A stretch of DNA of 64,000 nt, taken from Microcystis wesenbergii_B. Its GTDB lineage: Bacteria > Cyanobacteriota > Cyanobacteriia > Cyanobacteriales > Microcystaceae. Below are positions 26,827 through 35,316 of this stretch, one piece after another. Location of the stretch: NCBI GenBank assembly GCA_007096525.1, contig SFAQ01000004.1, positions 12,685 to 76,684 on the forward strand. Direction: 5' to 3'. Each line of letters opens with the position of its first letter. The first letter of the stretch is position 1. The position numbers were made by a program, and so were the translations under genes. The notes below the pieces were generated by a model, which did not search any database, was not told the DNA's origin, and was given only the letters and a program-made list of their open reading frames with translations.

Positions 26827-29151
26827 TTAAATTGCCGGACGGTTGATTTTTCGGGGAGCAAGATTTTTGAGGATAAATAAAACCCCGACTACGGTTAAAC
26901 CCATCAAGACTATCCAAAAGAGAGAAAATCCCGGATGTCGAGAAAAAGTGGCGATTTGATAGAAGCAAGTGGCAACAATATAGGCCATTCCTGTGGTCCA
27001 GAGGGCAATAAAAGCAGTCCAACCGGCATTAGTTTCGCGATATACTGCCGATGTGGCCGAAACACAGGGAAAATAGAGCAGAACAAACAAAAGATAGGCA
27101 AAAGCACCCGCTTGACCATCAAATCTTTTTGCCATTGCCCCAAAGATTCCTAAATCTACCTCTTGCTTCTCGGCAGCCGTTTTTTGATCTTGCAGATCAC
27201 CAATATTTAAACCCAAGGGATCAAGTAATTGATTGGGTAATTCCGCTAAATTGGCGGGAATCGTGGCGATTGCTTCCTGAATTTGCCCCCAAAAGTCGAA
27301 TTTTACCTGTGCTGCCCCCTTATTCGGGTTATCTTCCCCTGCTAGTTGGCTGTAAATCGAGTTTAATGTGCCTACCATTGCTTCTTTGGCAAAAACTCCC
27401 GTAAAAATGCCCACTGTTGCCGGCCAATTTTCCGGTTCTAATCCCATGGGTGAGAAAATAGGAGTTACAGCTTTACTGGTGGCACTTAAAACCGATCGCT
27501 CGCTGTCTTGATTACCAAAAGAACCATCAAAACTGACGGAGTTGAGTAGTCCCAAAATCATCACCATTAAAACGATAACTCGTCCAGCTTTCCATAAAAA
27601 CGCTTGCAGACGTTCCCAAGTGCGAATTAAAACCCCTTTCAGACGCGGTAGATGATAGGGAGGCAATTCCATAATAAAGTGACTGACTTCTCCCTTGAGT
27701 AGGGTTTTTTTCATCACCAATCCCGTCAAAATAGCGGCGAGAATTCCTAAGATATAAAGACCAAAAACGATGTTTTGACCACCTATGGGGAAAAAAGCCG
27801 CCGCAAATAGGGCATAAACAGGTAATCTCGCCCCACAGGACATAAAAGGGTTCATCATAATCGTCATTAAACGATCGCGGGAATTTTCTAGGGTCCTAGT
27901 GGCCATAATTGCCGGCACACTGCAACCAAATCCCACTAGCATGGGAACAAAGGATTTACCCGGCAATCCCACCAAACGCATCAATCGGTCCATGACGAAG
28001 GCTGCCCGGGCCATATAGCCAGAATCCTCTAAAATTGACAAAAAGAGGAACATAAAGCCAATTACGGGGATAAAAGTGGCGACGGTTTGCACACCTCCCC
28101 CCGCCCCATCAGCGAGCAGAGCAATTAGCCAACCCGGGGTATGGATTGTTTGTAAAACTTGGGCTAAACCATCGACAAAGATAGTCTGGGCAGTTAAATC
28201 GAAGAAATCGATAAAGGCAGCACTAACATTGATGGTAAATAAGAACATTAGGTACATTACGCCCAAAAATATCGGAATTCCCAACCAGCGATCGAGAACA
28301 ATCCGATCGAGGCTATCGGACATGGTATCATTTATCTGTCCAGTCCGTTGAGTGGCTCCCTGGGTAACTTGTTGAATAAAGCCATAACGAGTATCAGCAA
28401 TTAAAATATCAAGGTCTTCCCCCAAAACTTGGTGTATTTGTCGTCTATGCTTGACTATAATGCTTAATAGTTCCTGTGAACGCAATTCTGGGGCGATGCG
28501 ATCCTCGTATTGCAGTAGATTTAAAGCAGTCCATCTTGGCTCAACGATCCTTTTACTGCTATGGTCGTTAATGTAGCCAACAATCTCGTTAAGAGCTTCC
28601 TCAATTACCGCAGGATAAGCGACATAAGCGGCAGTATGGCTAATATTACTGACTAATTCCCCAATTTTTTGCTTTAATTCCCCGATTCCCTCCCCTTTAA
28701 CCGCACTAATCGCCACGACAATTGCATCCATGCGAACGCTTAAGAGTTGCGGATTAACCACAATACCCCTAGTTTTGGCCACATCCATCATATTCAGGGC
28801 AATCAACATCGGTAAACGCATCTCCATGATTTGGGTAGTCAGGTAGAGATTGCGCTCTAAATTAGAAGCATCGACGATATTAATCACTAAATCCGCTTCT
28901 CCTGACAGTAGATAGTCCCTAGCGACTAATTCATCCATTCCTGTTTCCCCTTCTTCCACATCAAGGGAATAGACTCCGGGTAAATCCACAAGGGTGATAT
29001 CTTCCCCGTTAACTTGAAATCGTCCCTCCTTGCGATCGACTGTTACTCCCGGCCAGTTGCCGGTCCGTTGATTGGCCCCTGTGAGAGCATTAAAAAGGGT
29101 AGTTTTGCCACAGTTAGGATTGCCAATTAAGGCGATAATCGGTTTGACCAT
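26827..29151 (-). CDS. feoB: Ferrous iron transporter FeoB
   Basis: A 774-residue inner-membrane iron(II) transporter. The N-terminal G domain has G1 GNPNCGKTTLFNAL, GNWPGVTVDRKEG, G3 DLPGVYSL and G4 NMMD. Two Gate (nucleoside-recognition-like) regions follow, with the conserved cysteines in MLVGFGCSVPAIMATRT and MSCGARLPVYALF, and about eight membrane segments. It takes up Fe(II) under iron limitation with FeoA and FeoC, which flank it. Spacing to feoA is 42 bases. Confidence 0.96.
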   Translation of the reverse strand: MVKPIIALIGNPNCGKTTLFNALTGANQRTGNWPGVTVDRKEGRFQVNGEDITLVDLPGVYSLDVEEGETGMDELVARDYLLSGEADLVINIVDASNLERNLYLTTQIMEMRLPMLIALNMMDVAKTRGIVVNPQLLSVRMDAIVVAISAVKGEGIGELKQKIGELVSNISHTAAYVAYPAVIEEALNEIVGYINDHSSKRIVEPRWTALNLLQYEDRIAPELRSQELLSIIVKHRRQIHQVLGEDLDILIADTRYGFIQQVTQGATQRTGQINDTMSDSLDRIVLDRWLGIPIFLGVMYLMFLFTINVSAAFIDFFDLTAQTIFVDGLAQVLQTIHTPGWLIALLADGAGGGVQTVATFIPVIGFMFLFLSILEDSGYMARAAFVMDRLMRLVGLPGKSFVPMLVGFGCSVPAIMATRTLENSRDRLMTIMMNPFMSCGARLPVYALFAAAFFPIGGQNIVFGLYILGILAAILTGLVMKKTLLKGEVSHFIMELPPYHLPRLKGVLIRTWERLQAFLWKAGRVIVLMVMILGLLNSVSFDGSFGNQDSERSVLSATSKAVTPIFSPMGLEPENWPATVGIFTGVFAKEAMVGTLNSIYSQLAGEDNPNKGAAQVKFDFWGQIQEAIATIPANLAELPNQLLDPLGLNIGDLQDQKTAAEKQEVDLGIFGAMAKRFDGQAGAFAYLLFVLLYFPCVSATSAVYRETNAGWTAFIALWTTGMAYIVATCFYQIATFSRHPGFSLFWIVLMGLTVVGVLFILKNLAPRKINRPAI

Positions 29152-29193
29152 AATTTAGGATATTGAGTGATGAATAGGCTGAGATGATTAAAT

Positions 29194-29829
29194 TTAGCTT
29201 TTTGGGTCTATTTCTTCGACGATTAAAGTGTCTGCCTCCTGTTTACGCAGACTGAGATGAAATCCCCGCACTCGAATCTCGACGGGATCCCCCAAAGGTG
29301 CCACACGAATGACGGTAAACTCTGTCCCCGGAGTTAATCCCATTGATAGCAATTTTCCTTTGTATCCGCGCAATGCTCGGTCATAACCGATGACTTTACC
29401 CGCTTTTCCTATGGGTATCTCCCGCAGAAATGTTCTTACTTCAGTTAGGTCTTTTTTGGGTTCCAGTTTTTTCGGTTGACTGTCACTAACGAGGATTTTT
29501 TCGGCCATTTCTGCCCCGATACCAATACGATTGTCTTGAATGGCAATTAAAACTGACCCCCTCGGTTGGGAACTAATGACCTGTAATTGAATACCGGGGT
29601 TTAATCCCATACCCAGTAGTCGATTAATCCCTCCCGTCCCCTGAAATCCCGCTAACCAGACGGTTTTTCCCATTTCCACTTGTGCTAAAGGATAAGTGGC
29701 AGCCAAGTCATTACCCCTGGGAGTGACATTATCTAATTCTGCCTCTGTACCGCCCCAATAGGAGAATTGGTCGTCTTTTTGCCAGTTTTCTGGTTTTTCT
29801 GGTTCATTAGGTCTAATTTTATCGTCCAT
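29194..29829 (-). CDS. feoA: FeoA, tandem two-domain form
   Basis: A 211-residue protein with two FeoA (SH3-like) domains: about 48-112 (INRLLGMGLNPGIQLQVI) and about 132-207 (GYKGKLLSMGLTPGTEFTVI). Single-domain FeoA is about 75 residues, so this is a tandem version, seen in cyanobacteria and some other groups. It is the first gene of feoA-feoB-feoC, read leftwards, and is preceded by a Fur-like box at 29994-30015. Confidence 0.92.
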   Translation of the reverse strand: MDDKIRPNEPEKPENWQKDDQFSYWGGTEAELDNVTPRGNDLAATYPLAQVEMGKTVWLAGFQGTGGINRLLGMGLNPGIQLQVISSQPRGSVLIAIQDNRIGIGAEMAEKILVSDSQPKKLEPKKDLTEVRTFLREIPIGKAGKVIGYDRALRGYKGKLLSMGLTPGTEFTVIRVAPLGDPVEIRVRGFHLSLRKQEADTLIVEEIDPKS

Positions 29830-29993
29830 GCTTTTCTTATCTCCAAAGGCAAAGAAGGTCTTTCATTCAAGAGTGATAATAATTCCTTGATAGCTCATCG
29901 AGTTTACTGAAGTAGCCAAAGGGTGAGAACTGCACTACTGTCAGCCTCAGTCAACGGTTTTGAAACTGTCTAAGACTTGCGATCACCAAAATA

Positions 29994-30015
29994 AATGCTA
30001 ATTATTCTCAATTAC
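29994..30015 (-). promoter_or_regulatory. Fur-like box upstream of feoA
   Basis: The complement reads GTAATTGAGAATAATTAGCA, close to the Fur-site pattern (TGAGAATAATTA core). It lies about 165 bases before the feoA start, in the 29830-30245 gap, which otherwise shows no gene. Confidence 0.55.
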
Positions 30016-30245
30016 CAGTGTAATCCAAAAGGGGAGACAGGAAAGAAAAATATTTCTTTAAAAAAAGTCACCAGTCTCCGGTAAATGGCGATCGCTGAGG
30101 GCGGAAAATCTTCTTAATGCCGAAAAATTCTCCCTTGCAAGGGAGATTCCCCCAGCTATCTACGAATTAATTGCACCCAGCTACTGAGAACAGAAAAAGC
30201 TATATTTAATAAGTAAATCGAATCTGTCTTTCTATTTAAAGAGCT

Positions 30246-30872
30246 ATGGATAACAAAGTTCTCGACGTTCACCATCTCACCGTTGAATTTTCTAATCAGA
30301 AAAGAACAACAGTCGCCGTTAATAACATTAGTTTTAGCTTGCAGAAAGGTCAAGTTCTCGGTTGTGTGGGGGAGTCGGGTTCAGGAAAATCCGTCACCTC
30401 CCTCGCACTCATGGGATTGGTTCCCTCTCCGGGGAAAATTACCGGGGGAGAAATTTGCTTTCGTCCGGCAAAAGGTCAGTCAATGCAAGCAGTAGATTTA
30501 TTGTCTATTCCCCCGGAAGAATGGCGTTATTATCGCGGGGGAGAAATGGCGATGATTTTCCAAGAACCCATGAGTTCTCTTAATCCAGTTTATAACATAG
30601 GGTTTCAACTCACCGAAGCCATTTTACTGCATCAAAAAGTCAGCACTGAACAGGCAAAAAATCAAGCCATCTCTCTACTGCAAGAAGTGCGCTTATTACC
30701 CAGTGATGAACAGTTAGAGGAGAAGTATATAGAAACTTTTACCTTAGAAAATAAGGGCCATGTCAGAGAAAAAATTAGAACTTATCTTCAGGAACAAAAA
30801 GAGGCAATTCTCAAGCGTTATCCTCACGAATTATCGGGGGGACAATTACAAAATTTTCACCCCCACAGATGA
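30246..30872 (+). pseudogene. Truncated peptide ABC transporter ATPase (OppD/DppD type)
   Basis: The first about 200 residues match OppD/DppD ATPases: Walker A GESGSGKSVTSLALMGL, MAMIFQEPMSSLNPVY and the signature start LSGGQLQ at 30832-30852. The frame then runs into unrelated sequence and stops at 30870, so Walker B, the switch histidine and the C-terminal oligopeptide domain are missing. The break point is immediately next to heptamer tracts. An intact family member is about 330 residues, often twice that in fused forms. It cannot be a working ATPase. Confidence 0.85.
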
Positions 30873-30885
30873 AAGAGGTTTCCTT

Positions 30886-31009
30886 CCCCACACCCTACAC
30901 CCTACACCCTACACCCTCTTTCAAGTCAGAAGGCACTCATGCAAAAGGCAGCTTTATTCTCCCCACACCCCACACCCTACACCCTACACCCTACACCCTC
31001 TTTCAAGTC
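30886..31009 (+). repeat. Duplicated CACCCTA tandem repeat block
   Basis: Two blocks with CCCTACACCCTACACCCT and the same trailing CTCTTTCAAGTCAG lie about 80 bases apart (about 30888-30931 and 30963-31009). They follow the break in the ABC ATPase and probably mediated or followed the deletion. The rest of 30873-31309 holds no supported gene; it ends with ACTGATAACTGATAACTGAT repeats. Confidence 0.85.
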
Positions 31010-31309
31010 AGGAGTTTCAGGCTTTGTTGCCCTGGTTTTTTGTACCAAGCGATGTACTACAAGAAGGAGAATGCCAGGTTTTTGAAGGTCCCAATCCTAT
31101 TTTCGCAGCATGAACATCGGACTTTAACAGGTCAAAAGCTTTATTTTAAAAGGGTTTTACCATTATTCAGCCAGCCCTATTTATCCAAATATCAGTAAAC
31201 AGTAAACTGATAACTGATAACTGATTGGCTGATAGCTATAAAAAAACCGACCAACAAGAGAGAATTCCTGTCAGTCAGTCAGTGATGATAGGCCGAATTT
31301 TACTCAGCT

Positions 31310-31543
31310 TTATTTCTTAGCGGGGGCAGCCTTAACGAGTTCCAATTCACTTTCAGCGAAGTTATTGGTATTCAGTCCACTGGCGCTACCACTAAAACCG
31401 TTGTAGTTAACAGTGTCAAAACGAACGATAACGGGATAGAGGATACCACTTTTATCAACACTGGCTACGGTTCCCACATCGTTGTACCAGTAAGACTCTT
31501 TACGTTTGATTCTAACTTTGGCTCCGCGTTCGATTCCAGGCAT
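31310..31543 (-). CDS. psaE: Photosystem I subunit IV, PsaE
   Basis: A 77-residue SH3-like stromal subunit of photosystem I that helps dock ferredoxin and support cyclic electron flow. RGAKVRIKRKESYWYNDVGT and YPVIVRFDTVNYNG are diagnostic. The C-terminus ends in an alanine-lysine tail. It is monocistronic, as usual for psaE in cyanobacteria. Confidence 0.97.
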   Translation of the reverse strand: MPGIERGAKVRIKRKESYWYNDVGTVASVDKSGILYPVIVRFDTVNYNGFSGSASGLNTNNFAESELELVKAAPAKK

Positions 31544-31621
31544 AGGTGTTGTTTTTTTTTAGGGTTTAGTTAACAGGTTACAATCAGAGCGAGTTTGCCG
31601 AAAGGGTTTTTACTTTAAGTT

Positions 31622-32251
31622 TTATTGCAAATCTTGCCACTCCACTGCCACGAAATGCCCCGAACGTCCCCATAAGTCTGCCTTTGGTGCAATGTTAACG
31701 ATTGTTAAGTTAAAGGGAATGGCCGTGGTCAGGTATTTTTGGGCCGACATTCCCACATCTGGCCCGATTTGAAAAGCGGTGGCGGTGGCTAAACCTAAGC
31801 CTAATAACTGAGAAATCGGACCTCTGGGGAAGATAAGATGAGTTCCTAAGACTAAGCCTGCGGTTAAGGCTAAAGTTACCGATAAATTGGTGCCACAACG
31901 CGGATGTAATGCCAATTGCCCCTCGCCATTTTTGAGACGATGGAGTGCCTGTTTGACGGCAATTTGCAGTTCATTCGTATTAACCTGTCCGTAGAGATAA
32001 AAACCCCTATCGGTGGAGAGTCCCCCCAGGGCCTCGTTATCCGCTTGGGAATGGTCAAAAGGCGATTGACGACGGGCAGCCATTTCGCTTAATACCCAGA
32101 CGGTGGCGTGTTCCAAGGCGTGAACCTGTCGCAGGGTGAGAAATTCTTTGAAACCGGGGATAAAGCCGATTTGTGCCAGTAAATCGCTGTCTTGCTGGGG
32201 CGAGGGGTTAAACCAGTCGAAAGAGGGGTTAGAAGGGCTACTAGGGGTCAT
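31622..32251 (-). CDS. DUF6391 conserved cyanobacterial protein
   Basis: A 209-residue protein with the conserved HALEHATVWVLSE segment (about 43-55), GGLSTDRGFYLYG, ALHPRCGTNL and two hydrophobic stretches (about 124-142 and 150-168), then IGPDVGMSAQKYLTT. This is the DUF6391 pattern found across cyanobacteria; function unknown. Its ATG overlaps the stop of the upstream gene by four bases, so it is co-translated in an rsmE operon. Confidence 0.8.
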   Translation of the reverse strand: MTPSSPSNPSFDWFNPSPQQDSDLLAQIGFIPGFKEFLTLRQVHALEHATVWVLSEMAARRQSPFDHSQADNEALGGLSTDRGFYLYGQVNTNELQIAVKQALHRLKNGEGQLALHPRCGTNLSVTLALTAGLVLGTHLIFPRGPISQLLGLGLATATAFQIGPDVGMSAQKYLTTAIPFNLTIVNIAPKADLWGRSGHFVAVEWQDLQ

Positions 32252-33369
32252 AAAGTTGCGGTAGGGGGAGTTTTTTCGAGAAAGATGAGGGCGCTATAGA
32301 GTTGAAAGGCGGTGTCCCAGTAGGTATCTTCAATGCGTAATAAGTCCAAATGGGGATTGACCATAGGCAGTAATTCGTAAAAATCGGCGGTGGTTTCGGC
32401 AAAAGCTGGAAAATCTGACCACAGGGGAACTGCTGCTAGTTGTTGTTTTAGGTAAGAAGCGAAATGATTCCAGTTATCCCGATTGGTGGTCTGTCTTTCC
32501 CGACTTTGTTGGTGGTCGGAAAAAGTAATCCCCGCTTGAAAGTGGTAATGGTGATCGCAAATACGAATAATTAAATCCTGTTTTTTCAAATGTAGATCAA
32601 TAATCTGGGCATAATCAAGAATACTAATTTTTCTCACTTGATTGCGGCGCGCATCCATATCGACACATTCCCCAAAAATCGGCAAGATTCCCTCTACCAC
32701 GGCGGTAACTTCTGACCAATCAAAAGTTATACTTGCGGTTAGGTCGTGGGCAGATTGATAGACTAGGGTGGCTTCTGGTTGGATAGCCTGGAAATATCGA
32801 GCTAAATAGACCCTAGGCCGGTTAATCGCTGTAATTGGCTGGCAAAAACAGGGAATTCCTTCTTTTCGCAAGTCGTGAACATATACGTCTAATTCTGCCA
32901 TCGCCCCGACTCGATACAAGCGCCACGAACGGCTAGGGATTTGTAAGCGGGCGCTATAGGCATCTATTTTAAATATTTGGGCAAATTTTGGGGCTAAGGG
33001 CTGTTTTTCTTCGTTAGCCACCGGTTCAAGAATCAACAGCCCCATTTCTCGATTACTAAGGTTGGTTTTGGCTTTTTCGAGGGCAGCCTGTCGCTGTTGT
33101 TGTTGCTGTTCCACTTCCACCCGTTCAATCGCTTCTAAGCGGGCGATTCCTTGACGAATTTGGGCGACAAGTTGAGGATTAGCACTAACTTGCAACATTT
33201 TTCGGTATTCTTGCCCTGCTAGTCCGATTTCTCCCTTGATTTCGTTTAAACGCGCTTGGTAGAATTTCAGCCAAGGGTTATCGTTTTCTAGGGTCTGGAA
33301 GTCGTTGACAAGACGGGCGGCAGTTTGATAGTCTTGACGGTCGAGTGCTTCAGCAATTTCTTTGATCAT
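32248..33369 (-). CDS. Conserved cyanobacterial protein with TPR-like N-terminus
   Basis: From ATG 33369 the protein is 373 residues (a TTG at 33384 would add five). Residues about 1-60 form TPR-like helices (ALDRQDYQTAARLVNDF), about 80-105 a glutamine-rich coiled coil, and the remainder a conserved domain of unknown function with RVGAMAELDVYVHDL and VYLARYFQAIQPEATLVY. It sits between rsmE and the DUF6391 gene. No function is recognised. Confidence 0.75.
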   Translation of the reverse strand: MIKEIAEALDRQDYQTAARLVNDFQTLENDNPWLKFYQARLNEIKGEIGLAGQEYRKMLQVSANPQLVAQIRQGIARLEAIERVEVEQQQQQRQAALEKAKTNLSNREMGLLILEPVANEEKQPLAPKFAQIFKIDAYSARLQIPSRSWRLYRVGAMAELDVYVHDLRKEGIPCFCQPITAINRPRVYLARYFQAIQPEATLVYQSAHDLTASITFDWSEVTAVVEGILPIFGECVDMDARRNQVRKISILDYAQIIDLHLKKQDLIIRICDHHYHFQAGITFSDHQQSRERQTTNRDNWNHFASYLKQQLAAVPLWSDFPAFAETTADFYELLPMVNPHLDLLRIEDTYWDTAFQLYSALIFLEKTPPTATL

Positions 33370-33384
33370 AAAAACTCTGGTCAA

Positions 33385-34086
33385 TTAGCTGTCTAAATAG
33401 GCGTTAATGATAGCGAGAGCCACTAACGGGGCGGTAATTGTTCTCAAAATGCGTTTTCCTAGTGATACAGGCAGAAAATCAGCAGCGAGCGCTTGTTCTA
33501 TTTCTGCCTCCGTCCATCCCCCTTCCGGTCCGATGGCCATGGTTATCTCGGTTGATGTTTGTAATTGAGAAAGTAGCGGGGCCACTGTTCTACGGGTAAC
33601 ACCAATATAACAAGTTGTCTGTGGGTTAGCTCCCCGCTTAAGGATGGCTAAAAATGGTTGTGGTTCTTCGATAATGGGAATAATCTGTCTTTCTGATTGT
33701 TCTACAGCTTCCCGGGCAATTTTTCGCCAACGGTCAATTTTTTGAGGACTAGGATTAACTAAACCGCGTTCTGTTAGCAGCGGGATAATCCGATAAACTC
33801 CTAATTCGGTGGCAGCGCGAACGATATCATCAAAGCCATTTTTGGGAATTGCTACCATTAAATTCACTTGTACTGGTAGTTCGGTGGTTTCGTTTATCGC
33901 TTCTAAAAGATGGGCCGAATTATCAATTATTTCTGCTAACCACGCTTGTCCTTGTCCATTGAGGGCAATAAAATGGTCATGGGATTTTAAACGAACAACT
34001 TTTTTAAGATAATGACTTTGTTCGGATGTTAAGGCAATTAACCCGTTTTCTAGGGTGTTAAAATCAAGAAGAAGACGGTAATACAA
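33385..34086 (-). CDS. rsmE: 16S rRNA (uracil-1498-N3)-methyltransferase RsmE
   Basis: A 233-residue SPOUT-class methyltransferase. A PUA-like N-terminal domain (HYLKKVVRLKSHD) is followed by the SAM knot: AIGPEGGWTEAEIE (about 179-192) and LGKRILRTITAPL (about 205-217). It methylates U1498 of 16S rRNA. It is the first gene of a three-gene leftward operon. Confidence 0.94.
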   Translation of the reverse strand: MYYRLLLDFNTLENGLIALTSEQSHYLKKVVRLKSHDHFIALNGQGQAWLAEIIDNSAHLLEAINETTELPVQVNLMVAIPKNGFDDIVRAATELGVYRIIPLLTERGLVNPSPQKIDRWRKIAREAVEQSERQIIPIIEEPQPFLAILKRGANPQTTCYIGVTRRTVAPLLSQLQTSTEITMAIGPEGGWTEAEIEQALAADFLPVSLGKRILRTITAPLVALAIINAYLDS

Positions 34087-34214
34087 GGCGGTTTAGTCTA
34101 TATTGCTATTGTGATCAGAATCACTGTCAGCTATCTATTTTAGCTTTTATGGTGTTTTTGTCTAGGGTAGATTAGCCTAAAACCTTGATCATTAACAAAC
34201 ACGGGAATTGATTA

Positions 34215-34541
34215 ATGAATTTACTAGGCATCGTTTTATACTCTTTTACTGGGGTGCTTTTTTTGGGGTTAGCTGTAGCTATCTGGTGGTTAGTCGATAC
34301 CCTATCTTTATCCTCCACTAAACCGAAAAGATATACTTCTAAAAATAATCGGCAAAAGTTGCCAATCAGTCAGAAGAAACTTTTGCACTTAGAAAGAGAA
34401 CTTTTAACCCTCGTGAATGGAGATAAAGCTTTAGCGACTCGATTGCTTTTAAGTATTAGATTGAGAAATCCCCAACGCAGTAAAAGCTGGTGTTATGAAA
34501 AAGTTATTTATGATTTAAAACGAGATCGAGGAGGAATTTAA
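34215..34541 (+). CDS. Conserved cyanobacterial membrane-anchored protein
   Basis: A 108-residue protein with an N-terminal membrane segment (about 5-28) and a soluble part containing LVNGDKALATRLLLSIRLRN and SWCYEKVIYDLKRDR, a motif pair repeated in several small cyanobacterial proteins. Function unknown. A good GGAGG site near its end serves the next, decayed, frame. Confidence 0.75.
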   Translation: MNLLGIVLYSFTGVLFLGLAVAIWWLVDTLSLSSTKPKRYTSKNNRQKLPISQKKLLHLERELLTLVNGDKALATRLLLSIRLRNPQRSKSWCYEKVIYDLKRDRGGI

Positions 34542-34542
34542 A

Positions 34543-35056
34543 TTGCCACTACAACAATTAGACTTATTAGAATAATATCACAGCGATTACCATAATGTCC
34601 TTGACAAATTTTATCTACCTTGTTTAGATTAGTACCCGATTAGTGCGTCAGGGAAAAAGAGTCGCCCGCTATAGTTACTTAGACAGCGATCGAGTTATGT
34701 TATTATCACGGTTATCTTCGGGAAATATTGACGCATTAGTGGCAGTAAAATGTCTCGATGAGGGAGTTGATATCCCACAAGTCAGTCAGGGAATTATCCT
34801 CGCTGCCCACACTTCTCCCCGTCAATTTATTCAACGTCGCGGCAGAATTCTCCCGGCAGCAGTGGCAAAGAAAAAAGCGACTTTAATCGATGTCTTGATG
34901 CTTCCCCCTTGGGGCGATGGTGAGGTAAAATTAATGGCATCGGAGATCAAAAGAGTTATTGATTTTGCCCGGGCAGCCAGCAATCAAGCTACAGTTATCA
35001 ACAGATTAGTCCAAGAATTAAGTTACTATGGCCTTACCTACTCACATCTGTTATAA
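34543..35056 (+). pseudogene. Helicase remnant of a Dnd-associated system
   Basis: After a GAGGAGG site a TTG (34543) begins PLQQLDLLE, an in-frame TAA at 34573, and then YHSDYHNVLDKFYLPCL, the start typical of PLD/helicase proteins of phage-defence loci. After a large deletion and frame change, 34643-35056 encodes the second RecA-like domain of a superfamily II helicase: SSGNIDALVAVKCLDEGVDI (motif V) and SPRQFIQRRGRIL (motif VI). The DEAD/DEAH motor half is missing. It precedes the DndD-like operon and was probably its first gene. Confidence 0.8.
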
Positions 35057-35136
35057 AATTTCTCCTCATCAAGGTATCTGTTGGCAAATAAGAATTAAGA
35101 CTTGACAATCTCCACTCCCCAACCCCCAGAAAATTC

Positions 35137-35316
35137 ATGGACATCAATGCTAAAATTAAAGAACTGGCACAAAAATATGAGATACCTCCCCAATTGCTGG
35201 AGGATGCCATGGCTTTAGAAGCAGAAAAAACTACTCTAAAAAATCGGCAGCTATCACCTAAAATTGTCCAACTTATCGAAAAATATACCGACTCCTCACC
35301 CTCACCCCATCTATGA
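35137..35316 (+). CDS. Small Dnd/DNA-modification-associated protein
   Basis: A 59-residue, mostly helical, charged protein (MDINAKIKELAQKYEIPPQL, then AMALEAEKTTLKN). It ends in ATGA overlapping the start of the DndD-like gene, a sign of translational coupling. Its position and length match small proteins annotated as DNA-modification-system associated that precede dndD-like genes. Function unknown; too short to be found by size-filtered gene calls. Confidence 0.7.
   Translation: MDINAKIKELAQKYEIPPQLLEDAMALEAEKTTLKNRQLSPKIVQLIEKYTDSSPSPHL

Noticed and set aside
30760..31198. Overlapping frames across the CACCCTA tandem repeats
   Set aside because: The translation is repeat-derived (TPYTLHPTP) and not protein-like.
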